This document shows, piece by piece, positions 26,545-33,324 of a DNA stretch of 59,517 nucleotides (position 1 is its first letter; the number at the start of each line of letters is the position of its first letter). The stretch covers positions 1 through 59,517 of the forward strand of contig CACZCK010000022.1 in NCBI GenBank assembly GCA_902779675.1, given 5' to 3'. The notes under the pieces are model-generated. The model was not told the origin of the DNA. It saw only the letters and a list, made by a program, of their open reading frames with translations, and ran no database searches. The stretch is from an uncultured Coriobacteriaceae bacterium. GTDB lineage: Bacteria; Actinomycetota; Coriobacteriia; Coriobacteriales; Atopobiaceae. The position numbers and the translations under genes were made by a program.

Positions 26545-26729
26545 TTCCGCTGACGAAGAAGTTTACGGGGTTGCGCCGATTTCGCCCCACGCGTCGCGGC
26601 GGCGTGTTATAACTATAGGAACCGAACTCGTTCGGCAGTGCCAATACACACATCAAACAAAGCAGTGGCATGGACTCTAGCGGAAACAACAACCAGTTTC
26701 GCTCCGTTCGCCTCATTCAAAGGGGTGAC

Positions 26730-27710
26730 ATGGCTCGTCTTGGCGCGGCAATGCCCGCCGAGTCGTCCGTTGATGCCACACGTCGATCGCGCAGCTCTCG
26801 CCGCGATGAACGCGAGACCGAGCGCCGCAGCCGTGACGATCGCCGCGAGAGTCGTCGCGGGCGGTCGGCGCGACGTGCCGACGACGGTCGCGGCTTTGCG
26901 TGGGAGCAGAGCGCCTCGGGCGAGCACGCCTCGAACAGGCCGCCACGCGAGCACGTGAGTGCCTATCTCGACGAGTCGAGCGTGGTGCGCGTGACGCGCC
27001 GCAGCGACCGTTCCCGCAGCTACGAGGCTGTAGAGGAGCTCGAGCGCCCGCGTCGTGCGCCAGAGTCCAAGCCAAAGCGCGGCTTTACCCTGGTGCCCAA
27101 GCGGGCCGAGCGCGCGTCTGCCCAACATGATGCATGGCAGGACGATTCCGCCCATGTCGAGGAGACCTGGCAGGAGCAGCCGCGTCGCGCGGAGCGGCGC
27201 AGGAACACGTTTGTCGACGACTACGACTACGACTCGCAGGGCATCTCCGGCTCTCTGAGCCGCCGCCAGGCAGTCATCGACGCCCTGAGGATCGTGCCCG
27301 AGGCCATCGGCAACGCCGTGCTCGGCGTGCTCGGCCTTGTGCGCATGAAGGGCATCATGGTGGTGCTGGCCATCGCTCTGGTGGTCACGATGCTGTTTGC
27401 CCCGCTGCGCGACCTCTACCTTGCCAACCGCCGACTGGACACCCTCCAGGCGACTTACGACGCCCTTCTCGCCGAAAACGACGAGATCCGCAGCGAGCTC
27501 GAGACGCTTCAGACCCGCGAGGGTATCGAGAACGAGGCTCGTGCCCGCGGATACGTGCTGCCTGGCGAGACCAAGGTAGTGGTCGAGGGCATCGATACAA
27601 ACGAGAAGACTCAGCTTGCCACGGTGATGGACGAGGTCGAGCTGCCCGACGAGCGTCCGTGGTACATCAAGACGCTCGACGACCTGTTTGGATACGACCC
27701 GGAGGCCTAA
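26730..27710 (+). CDS. FtsB/DivIC-type septum formation initiator with long basic N-terminus
   Basis: A 326-residue protein. Residues ~1-200 are low-complexity, rich in Arg, Ser, Asp and Glu, and probably disordered in the cytoplasm. One membrane helix follows (GIMVVLAIALVVTMLFAPL, about 210-232), then a short coiled coil (NRRLDTLQATYDALLAENDEIRSELETL) and an EARARGYVLPGET segment typical of FtsB/DivIC. The family usually has ~100-130 residues, so the cytoplasmic extension is unusual. ATG 26730 has AAAGGGG four bases upstream; ATG 26670 is possible but without a site. The stop overlaps the next start (TAATG). Confidence 0.75.
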   Translation: MARLGAAMPAESSVDATRRSRSSRRDERETERRSRDDRRESRRGRSARRADDGRGFAWEQSASGEHASNRPPREHVSAYLDESSVVRVTRRSDRSRSYEAVEELERPRRAPESKPKRGFTLVPKRAERASAQHDAWQDDSAHVEETWQEQPRRAERRRNTFVDDYDYDSQGISGSLSRRQAVIDALRIVPEAIGNAVLGVLGLVRMKGIMVVLAIALVVTMLFAPLRDLYLANRRLDTLQATYDALLAENDEIRSELETLQTREGIENEARARGYVLPGETKVVVEGIDTNEKTQLATVMDEVELPDERPWYIKTLDDLFGYDPEA

Positions 27711-28696
27711 TGGGACGTGTTGCTTGCATTGACATCGGGACCGTCACTGCCCGTCTGGCTGTTGCCGACATACGAGACGGTCGTGTGGAGCACCTGCACA
27801 AACGCTCGACCATTGTCGATGTGGGTGAGGGCCTTACGAACACGGGCGTCATTAGTGCGGCTGCCATGGAGCGCGTGCTGACGTGTGTCGACGGCTACTT
27901 GGCCGAGGCGCGCGAGATGCAGGCGCCCATGATCTGCTGCACCATGACCAGCGCGTCGCGCGACGCACGCAACTCCGACGACCTGCTGTCCGAGTTTGCC
28001 AAGCGCGGACTGGTGGCGCAGGTCATTCCCGGAGACATCGAGGGGCGGCTTACCCTGCTGGGCGTGTGTCAGGACTTTCCTGGGAGGCTCGTGTTGGTGG
28101 CCGACAACGGCGGTGGCTCCACCGAGTTTGCGCTGGGGCGCTTGGGCGAAGACGGCCTAGAGGTGCGCGCCATCCGCTCGGTGGACGTGGGCTGTCGCCG
28201 CGTGACCGAGCACTTCCTGCAGGCAGGCGACCCGCCAGCAGCAGCCGACGTGGCTGCGGCGCACGCCTTTGCCGCTGAGCCCTTTAATGCCGCAGTGCAC
28301 GACCTGGGCCTGCGCGAGGCAGGTGCCGAGCGCTTGGTGGTGACGGGTGGTACCGTGACCAGCCTCGTGGCTATCGATGCCGAGCTCGTGCCGTACGACT
28401 CGTCCTACGTGCACCTCCACGAGCTGACGCGCGAGCAGGTCGAGCGGCTGGAGGCGCGTCTTGCCACGCTGACCGTGGCCGAGCGTGCGGCGTTGCCGGG
28501 CTTGCAGCCCAAGCGTGCTGGCGTGATCCTGGGCGGCGCCATCGCGGTGAGCGAGATCATGCGTTCCACGGGATTCGCCCGCCTGACGGTCAGCGAGAGC
28601 GATCTGCTCTATGGCCTGGCACTGACGGTGGAGGCTGCGTGCTGTGGTACCCCGTCCCCCGTATCGTGGGAGCCAGAGCTCACCCCACTGGTGTAA
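27710..28696 (+). CDS. Ppx/GppA family phosphatase
   Basis: A 328-residue protein of the exopolyphosphatase/pppGpp phosphohydrolase family, with the ASKHA phosphate-1 motif IDIGTVTARLAVAD and the phosphate-2 motif DNGGGSTEFALG. It lacks the C-terminal domains of long E. coli Ppx, matching the short actinobacterial form. The ATG shares one base with the stop of the upstream division gene, and GGAGG lies in that gene's last codons, so translation is coupled. It is followed 29 bases on by tRNA-Leu. Confidence 0.9.
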   Translation: MGRVACIDIGTVTARLAVADIRDGRVEHLHKRSTIVDVGEGLTNTGVISAAAMERVLTCVDGYLAEAREMQAPMICCTMTSASRDARNSDDLLSEFAKRGLVAQVIPGDIEGRLTLLGVCQDFPGRLVLVADNGGGSTEFALGRLGEDGLEVRAIRSVDVGCRRVTEHFLQAGDPPAAADVAAAHAFAAEPFNAAVHDLGLREAGAERLVVTGGTVTSLVAIDAELVPYDSSYVHLHELTREQVERLEARLATLTVAERAALPGLQPKRAGVILGGAIAVSEIMRSTGFARLTVSESDLLYGLALTVEAACCGTPSPVSWEPELTPLV

Positions 28697-28725
28697 TCTA
28701 CACACAGGCAGAAATCTGCCAAATC

Positions 28726-28807
28726 GGGGGCGTGGCGGAATTGGCAGACGCAGGGGACTTAAAATCCTCCACCGAAAGGTATGCGGGTTCGAACCCCGCC
28801 GCCCCTA
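28726..28807 (+). tRNA. tRNA-Leu (TAA)
   Basis: A class II tRNA: acceptor GGGGGCG/CGCCCCT (one G-U), anticodon loop CTTAAAA (TAA), short variable arm, T-arm GCGGG/CCCGC, discriminator A. CCA is not encoded (CCC follows). The T-loop-to-acceptor portion is repeated 170 bp downstream. Confidence 0.95.
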
Positions 28808-29053
28808 CCCAGACATGACGCGCAGGTGCGAGCGAGTGCCTGCGCGTTTGATCTTTCTGGTGGCCGCGCGGGGTTCGAACCGCGAGGTCGCAACGCCCCG
28901 GTGGGGCGTTGCGGGCCGAGCGAAGCGAGGCCAATGAGCGCCGCGCCAAGCGCGGCGCGGGAACCCCGCCGCCCCTACCCAGAATCTGACGCGCGGGTAC
29001 AGGAGATGTGCTCGCGCGTTTACCTTTCCGGTGGCCGCGCGGGGTTCGAACCC
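28791..29053 (+). repeat. tRNA-Leu 3'-end duplication enclosing a structured core (unit 2)
   Basis: Copies of the tRNA 3' end at 28791-28813 and 28961-28983 (period 170) are each followed by a diverged terminator-like hairpin. After that comes the same antisense T-arm segment GGTGGCCGCGCGGGG (ending 28881 and 29052). Only the first antisense T-arm is followed by the core. The second runs into unrelated sequence, which shows the full length of the duplicated unit. The spacers differ at many positions, so this is an older duplication than unit 4. Confidence 0.9.
28868..28969 (+). ncRNA. three-hairpin core element 2 (candidate structured RNA)
   Basis: The closing stem is GCGGGGTTC (28868-28876) with GAACCCCGC (28961-28969), specific to tRNA-Leu. 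Hairpin 1 is 28889-28913 with loop GGT. Hairpin 2 is GGCC-GA-GC-GAA-GC-GA-GGCC (28914-28932). Hairpin 3 is GCGCCGCG/CGCGGCGC (28938-28958). The fold is the same as element 1 with changed but still paired helices. Confidence 0.6.
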
Positions 29054-29056
29054 ATA

Positions 29057-29092
29057 GAAAAGGAAGGCACCACGCGGGCGCCTTCCTCTTGA
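29057..29092 (-). terminator. terminator of the lipoprotein gene
   Basis: On the minus strand GAGGAAGGC...GCCTTCC is followed by TTTTC. It abuts the end of unit 2. Confidence 0.75.
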
Positions 29093-29111
29093 TGCTGGTA
29101 TGCAGCCGGTG

Positions 29112-29798
29112 TTACTCCACCGTGGTCGGGTCCGTTGCCGAATCTGCGGGACCCTGGAACTCCGCCTGAGTGATGGTGGCACCCATGACCGAGGAGCCTT
29201 CGTCCTCGGTGGCATCTTCGGGCGTGGTCACGTCGAACGTGAACGAGTAGGCGAGGCTGCCGTTCTCAAAGGTCGCGGCCGTCTCCTCTCCGCCGTACAT
29301 GAAGTAGTTTGCAAACGTCCAGCCAGCGTCGACAAGGTCCTGACCGGTCTTGCCTACGAACTTGTCCAGCTCTTCCTGACTGAGAACCTGGTCGGTGATG
29401 TCCTCGGCGCTCACCAGCTCAAGCGCGCCTGCGGCCTCGATGAGCTGCTGGTCGATGTCGTCCCTCGTCCAGTCCATGGCATCGATCTTCTCGCTCGCCT
29501 CGGGGGTCATCTTGGCCACGACGCGCACGACGGAGTCCCCTGCGCGGAACACGGTCACGTAGTAGTTGTCGTCCCAGCCCGCCGACATGGACTCGGTCTG
29601 CGCGGCAAGCGCGTCACCGAGCGTCTTCCAGCTGGAGAGGTCGACGGCAGCCTGTGCCGACGGGGCGGATGCGCCACCATCGGCGGCATCGTCTGCCTTC
29701 TGGCCAGAGCAGGCGGCCAGAGGCACTGCAGAAAGGGTAAGGCAGAGTGCCGCGATGACGGCCTTGTTGGACCTGTGGGCATGACCAGCGAGTGGCAT
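29112..29798 (-). CDS. putative lipoprotein of unknown function
   Basis: A 228-residue protein with a type II signal peptide: positively charged start, hydrophobic VIAALCLTLSAVP and lipobox LAAC, so it is probably anchored to the outer face of the membrane. The mature part begins with an Ala/Ser/Asp-rich linker and then a globular region (SWKTLGDALAAQTESMSAGWDDNYYVTVF) that I do not recognise. ATG 29798 follows AGGAGG; the frame extends upstream to 29957 without a site. It is monocistronic on the minus strand. Confidence 0.75.
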   Translation of the reverse strand: MPLAGHAHRSNKAVIAALCLTLSAVPLAACSGQKADDAADGGASAPSAQAAVDLSSWKTLGDALAAQTESMSAGWDDNYYVTVFRAGDSVVRVVAKMTPEASEKIDAMDWTRDDIDQQLIEAAGALELVSAEDITDQVLSQEELDKFVGKTGQDLVDAGWTFANYFMYGGEETAATFENGSLAYSFTFDVTTPEDATEDEGSSVMGATITQAEFQGPADSATDPTTVE

Positions 29799-29919
29799 GG
29801 TGCCTCCTGTCGGTTGGGGGTAAGGGTTGTCTTGAGTATACGTGCTTTGAGAAGAGACTGACGCAACAACGCTTAGCGAGCGAATCCCAAAAGCGAGCCT
29901 TCGATCGGAGTCATGAAGC

Positions 29920-29955
29920 GGCCCCGCCTTCGTCTGTGTGGACAAAGGCGGGGCC
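29920..29955 (-). terminator. hairpin between the two minus-strand genes
   Basis: GGCCCCGCCTT and AAGGCGGGGCC form an 11-bp stem downstream of the gene at 29979-30338. There is no T-run, so termination is probable but not certain. Confidence 0.6.
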
Positions 29956-29978
29956 ATGATGGTGCTTTTGGCGTCGAC

Positions 29979-30338
29979 TTACAGAACCGGACGACCGTGC
30001 TTGGCGAGCAGCTTGTGCGCGGCGGTGCAAGCGGCGCAGTCGCAATACTTGGCACCCTGCTCCTTGATTTCGAGGGCATGGGCGAGCATGCCCGCCGCGA
30101 CCTCCTCGCCCATGATGTCCTTTGCGGCACCTTGTGCGAAGGCGATGAGCTCGTCGACCGTGGTGTGATGCGCGTCGATGGCGTCGAGCAGCTTGGTGGT
30201 GGCAGCGTCGGCGTCCTCGCCTGCGGCGATGGCGTCCTTCCAGCCCTGGGCGGCCTCGCGTGTGACCTGCGAACTCGAGGCGGCAGCCAGCAGCTCGTCG
30301 ACCTTCTGTGCGGTGTAGTCAAGCAGTTCCTTGTCCAT
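29979..30338 (-). CDS. small Cys-containing hypothetical protein
   Basis: A 119-residue, largely helical, acidic protein ending in a CDCAACTAAHKLLAKHG segment that could bind a metal. No signal peptide or membrane segment. ATG 30338 follows AAGGAGG at good spacing. I do not recognise the family and assign no function. It stands alone between the lipoprotein gene and the tRNA-Glu unit. Confidence 0.7.
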   Translation of the reverse strand: MDKELLDYTAQKVDELLAAASSSQVTREAAQGWKDAIAAGEDADAATTKLLDAIDAHHTTVDELIAFAQGAAKDIMGEEVAAGMLAHALEIKEQGAKYCDCAACTAAHKLLAKHGRPVL

Positions 30339-30449
30339 GGTTCCCTCCTTGTGTGGTTGTACCTACTTGTATGGTGATTCCATTGTGGCACATGCGACCA
30401 AGGGCGGTGACCTAACAAGAAAGCTCTCCGGAGAAGGAGAGCCTCATCA

Positions 30450-30643
30450 ACGTGGTGCCCCCAGCGGGAGCCGCCGCGTCGCGCTGCGCGCAACGCTCAT
30501 AGGGTTCGCGCTTCGCGCTCGCCCCGCGACAGGTCACTGGCCTGTTGCGCCCTCACGGGTTCGACTCCCTGGGACGTTGCCCTCACATGAAAAAACCGCC
30601 GAGAGATAGGCGGTCTTACATTACGTGGTGCCCCCAGCGGGAG
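30450..30643 (-). repeat. tRNA-Glu 3'-end duplication enclosing a structured core (unit 3)
   Basis: A 21-bp copy of the tRNA-Glu 3' end (30623-30643 in the tRNA, 30450-30470 distal, period 173) bounds the core. The two copies are followed by different hairpin terminators: GACCGCC...GGCGGTTTTTTC after the tRNA and GCTCTCC...GGAGAGCTTTC after the distal copy (about 30415-30440). Confidence 0.88.
30466..30569 (-). ncRNA. three-hairpin core element 3 (candidate structured RNA)
   Basis: Read on the tRNA strand, GGGAG (antisense T-arm) pairs with CTCCC of the duplicated T-arm. Hairpin 1 is at 30525-30549 (9 of 11 pairs). Hairpin 2 is at 30502-30524 with the GA/GA internal loop. Hairpin 3 is GCGTTGCGC/GCGCGACGC (30476-30496). 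One pair in hairpin 3 is U-G only when read on the tRNA strand and would be a C-A mismatch on the other, which favours an RNA of tRNA polarity. Confidence 0.6.
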
Positions 30644-30700
30644 TCGAACCCGCCTCTTGACCTTGAAAGGGTCACGTCCTAGCCGATAGACGATGGGGAC
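30626..30700 (-). tRNA. tRNA-Glu (TTC)
   Basis: A cloverleaf on the minus strand with anticodon loop CTTTCAA (TTC), T-arm GCGGG/CCCGC, and encoded CCA at 30626-30628. Its 3' end is duplicated downstream (unit 3). Confidence 0.95.
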
Positions 30701-30744
30701 TTATGCGATAGCTTAGTATACCAGAGATGGCGATGTTGCGGGCC

Positions 30745-31719
30745 TTACCAGCCGAAGCCGTTGCGATCAGCAAAGCTGCGTGCGTCCTTGCCAAAGGTTC
30801 CCTGCGCCTCGGCCCACGTGCAGAAGTCGGGCACGTCGCAGATCACGGGGTCGGCCTCGTGCACGGCCAGCGTGACCTCGGCAAACGAGTAGGGGTCCGC
30901 CGCGGGACGGTCGGGCAGGTAGGTGTCCACCATCACAGGCCGCAGCAGCGCATACGGACCTCCCTCGCAGAGGCTCGCGTAGCCCATGAGCGCGCGGCGT
31001 GCCGCTGCCATGCGGCCCAGCTTGTAGAACAGGATGGTGCGTCCCAGCTGCTGCCACGAGTCGCCGCGCCGGTCGAATCGCGCGTCGAGGGCGTCGAAGC
31101 CCTGCTCGTCCTCAAGGCGCGCGAGGCAGAGCGAACACGTGTGACGTGCCCCCACGGCATCGCAGGGCGAGACCGCGATCAGTGCCTGACCGTACTCGTT
31201 GGCCATGCGATAGCGTGCCGAGTCGAGGCAGGTGCGCGCGATGCAGGCCTGGAGGCGCAGGCGTCCGTGCGTAAAGATGTCGTGCCAGGCATCGCCCGAG
31301 GTGGGCACCGTGAGCGGACCGCGTTCGGCCTCCACGCTGCGCTCCAGGGCGAGCAGCTCGTCGAGCTGACCGTCGGGCTCCAGGTCGGATGCCAGGATGT
31401 TCAGCAGGCGCGCATGCACGCTTTCGGGCGCCGTGGCCAGCGCCTGAGCACAGTCGCGCCGGAGCCGCTCCATGCGCTGCGAGCGCTCGCGCATAAACTC
31501 CTCGTCATCGCGCAGGTCGTCGTCCTCGCGCGAGCGCATCACGCGGTCCACGGCCTTCACGATCTGGTTGAACGCATCGTCGCGCGGGTCATCCACATAC
31601 GCCTCGGGCTGCTCGCGTACGGCCAACAGAAGCTCGGCATATGCGGCATCTGAGAGCCCGCCCAAGCTCGCGCTCCTGCGCCGCGCTAGGCGCTCCATCA
31701 GCTCCTCATGCAGGTTCAT
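30745..31719 (-). CDS. helical-repeat protein, paralogue of the upstream gene (TPR/ST7-like)
   Basis: A 324-residue, soluble, alpha-helical protein. The central region ALIAVSPCDAVGARHTCSLCLARLEDEQGF resembles TPR-type repeats and aligns with QLLELDPLDCADVRFTCAIAYAKLEDDAGL of its upstream neighbour, so the two are paralogues. ATG 31719 follows GGAGG and overlaps the neighbour's stop by four bases (ATGA), implying coupled translation and perhaps a complex. The C-terminus (PDFCTWAEAQGTFGKDARSF) is distinct. Function unknown. Confidence 0.7.
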   Translation of the reverse strand: MNLHEELMERLARRRSASLGGLSDAAYAELLLAVREQPEAYVDDPRDDAFNQIVKAVDRVMRSREDDDLRDDEEFMRERSQRMERLRRDCAQALATAPESVHARLLNILASDLEPDGQLDELLALERSVEAERGPLTVPTSGDAWHDIFTHGRLRLQACIARTCLDSARYRMANEYGQALIAVSPCDAVGARHTCSLCLARLEDEQGFDALDARFDRRGDSWQQLGRTILFYKLGRMAAARRALMGYASLCEGGPYALLRPVMVDTYLPDRPAADPYSFAEVTLAVHEADPVICDVPDFCTWAEAQGTFGKDARSFADRNGFGW

Positions 31720-32717
31720 CGCGTCGCCTCCGGCTTGCCGTCGAGGCCCGTGTGGCGGGCGATCCAAGTGCCCAGTACGCCGCGTCCGGCGTCGTCGCGC
31801 CCCTCCTGCAGCAGCACCGTTCCCTCCGACACGGCCAAGATCAGCTCGTCCTCGCTGAACGGTGCTACGGCCAGCCGCGCAAACACGCCATCGGGAAGCT
31901 CCTTTTGGCTGGTCAGAGCCATGGCTGCATGCGGATACGTATCAATGAGCCGGGCGAGCAGGTGCCGTGCCTCGTCCATGTCGTGACGCTTGTGCGCCAG
32001 CGAGATGCGCGAGATCTGCATCCAGGCATCGTCGGTGTTGGCGCGCCGCAGCGGCTTAGTGCGGGCGGCAAAGCGGTCGAGCCCAGCGTCGTCCTCGAGC
32101 TTGGCATAGGCAATCGCGCAGGTAAACCGCACATCCGCACAGTCCAGCGGGTCAAGCTCGAGCAACTGCTCGCCTATGCGGATGGCCTCTCGGTTACGAC
32201 CGCAGATCACGGCCTTGCCAGCCTGCGTGGCCAGCCAGCGGTAGTACGGGCGCATGGCGATGTCGGCCTCGAGCAAGGCGCGCTCGGGAGACTCGTCGTG
32301 GGCCTGAGCGCGCGCCTCCTCGCAGGCTGCGCGCACGTCGTCGGCTCCCTTGGTCAGAAAGTCGTAGTAGCTCTCAAACGAGGGGCTTTCGGCGGCGAGC
32401 TTCATGCGGATGGCGTCGTGGCAGCGCGCGTCGAGGGCAAGCGCCTCGTCGAGCAGACGATGTCCCTGGTCGATGAGCTTCTCGGCGCGGTCGTCGTCGG
32501 CGAAGGGGAGCTCGTAGTCAATGAGCGTGGTGGCCTCGGCTACCAGGTGAAAGGCGCGGTCGGCGTCGGATTGGGGCAGCGAGTCGCGATTCTGCGAGAA
32601 GCGCCTGCCAAACGAAGCGAACGCCCGCGTCGCCGCGGCGGGATCCTTGCCGTCGAGCGAGCGCGCAAAGCGCAGGCCAAGCCGCTGGTAGTCCTCCCTG
32701 TGCGGGTCGTAGGACAC
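31716..32717 (-). CDS. helical-repeat protein (TPR/ST7-like)
   Basis: A 333-residue, soluble, helical protein, first of a two-gene unit. GTG 32717 (MSYDPHREDYQRLG) is chosen because AGGATAGGAG precedes it. The longer frame to 32948 runs through repeat DNA and is not credible. TPR-like pairs of helices occupy about residues 90-300 (LLDEALALDARCHDAIRMKL, RLIDTYPHAAMAL). Similar proteins are often annotated as TPR or ST7-like with no known role. Confidence 0.7.
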   Translation of the reverse strand: MSYDPHREDYQRLGLRFARSLDGKDPAAATRAFASFGRRFSQNRDSLPQSDADRAFHLVAEATTLIDYELPFADDDRAEKLIDQGHRLLDEALALDARCHDAIRMKLAAESPSFESYYDFLTKGADDVRAACEEARAQAHDESPERALLEADIAMRPYYRWLATQAGKAVICGRNREAIRIGEQLLELDPLDCADVRFTCAIAYAKLEDDAGLDRFAARTKPLRRANTDDAWMQISRISLAHKRHDMDEARHLLARLIDTYPHAAMALTSQKELPDGVFARLAVAPFSEDELILAVSEGTVLLQEGRDDAGRGVLGTWIARHTGLDGKPEATR

Positions 32718-32857
32718 GGACGCTCCTATCCTCTGCCGATGATGTGAGCACCCATGGTAGCGCAACTGTGCTCCACTCTGCCCCAGATGGCGAGAAGTGC
32801 AGCGTCCGAGCTGCGAGCTTGAGGTGGGGGCGCGGTGGAGGCGACGCAGCCGCGACG

Positions 32858-32932
32858 GGTACACATGGCTTCTCGCAAAACGCGGCGACGGGTACACATG
32901 GATCCCGCGGGCGTTGCGAAGGGTACACACGG
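32858..32932. repeat. three tandem GGGTACACAYGG repeats
   Basis: The 12-mer occurs at 32858-32869, 32890-32901 and 32921-32932 (spacing 32 and 31 bases), with partly similar CTCTCGC/TTCTCGC flanks. They lie between the promoter end of the TPR-like pair and unit 4. Apart from these repeats, 32718-32944 holds no gene. Confidence 0.75.
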
Positions 32933-32944
32933 CCTCTCGCGTAC

Positions 32945-33187
32945 CCATCGCGGCTCATCCGCAAAAGAAAAGCTCCCATTGCTGGGAGCTCAATCTCTCT
33001 GGTGGGCGATGACGGACTCCCGCGTTCCGCTTCACGGAACGCTCAAAGGCTTCGCGCCTGCGCGCTCAGCCCGCGACAGGCCACTGGCCTGTCGTGACCT
33101 CGCGGTTCGAGTCCATCGCGGCTCATCCGCAAAAGAAAAGCTCCCATTGCTGGGAGCTCAATCTCTCTGGTGGGCGATGACGGACTC
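32945..33187 (-). repeat. tRNA-Val 3'-end duplication enclosing a structured core (unit 4)
   Basis: A perfectly identical 75-bp direct repeat (32945-33019 and 33113-33187, period 168) runs from the T-loop of tRNA-Val through CCA, the terminator (GAGCTCCC...GGGAGCTTTTC) and a short tail. Identity over 75 bp suggests recent duplication or continuing gene conversion. Confidence 0.93.
33014..33114 (-). ncRNA. three-hairpin core element 4 (candidate structured RNA)
   Basis: On the tRNA strand GGACTC pairs with GAGTCC of the duplicate. Hairpin 1 (33072-33096) keeps the loop AGT on a changed stem (ACAGGCC/GGCCTGT). Hairpin 2 (33048-33071) is GGCT-GA-GCGC-GCAG-GCGC-GA-AGCC. Hairpin 3 is GCGTTCCG/CGGAACGC (33022-33042). 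All three helices covary with elements 1-3. Confidence 0.6.
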
Positions 33188-33243
33188 GAACCGCCGACCT
33201 TGTCCTTGTAAGGGACCTGCGCCACCAACTGCGCCAATCGCCC
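33168..33243 (-). tRNA. tRNA-Val (TAC)
   Basis: A minus-strand cloverleaf with acceptor GGGCGAT/ATCGCCC, anticodon loop CTTACAA (TAC), T-arm GGCGG TTCGAGT CCGTC, and encoded CCA at 33168-33170. The T-loop-to-CCA portion is duplicated in unit 4. Confidence 0.96.
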
Positions 33244-33311
33244 GTAAATGCGAATTCTATCACAGGTGTGTGTGGTACTGACGCCAAAGCGTCTCGGCGC
33301 GATGCTTTGCC

Positions 33312-33317
33312 TATACT
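33312..33317 (+). promoter_or_regulatory. -10 box of murE, suggesting a leaderless mRNA
   Basis: TATACT ends eight bases before the murE ATG at 33325 and no ribosome site is present in between, so transcription probably begins at or next to the start codon. No convincing -35 box is visible. Confidence 0.45.
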
Positions 33318-33324
33318 TTTGGGC

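Noticed and set aside
27134..27709. 520-residue frame starting at 27134 as the Ppx/GppA gene
   Set aside because: The first ~190 residues are an out-of-frame reading of the FtsB/DivIC-like gene; homology begins at ATG 27710.
30331..30609. Plus-strand frame of 92 residues across the tRNA-Glu unit
   Set aside because: It reads through terminators and the structured core, with no protein-like features.
32858..33187. CRISPR-like array in the repeat-rich stretch
   Set aside because: The repeats are a 12-mer triplet and a tRNA 3'-end duplication; there are no regular repeat/spacer units and no cas genes.
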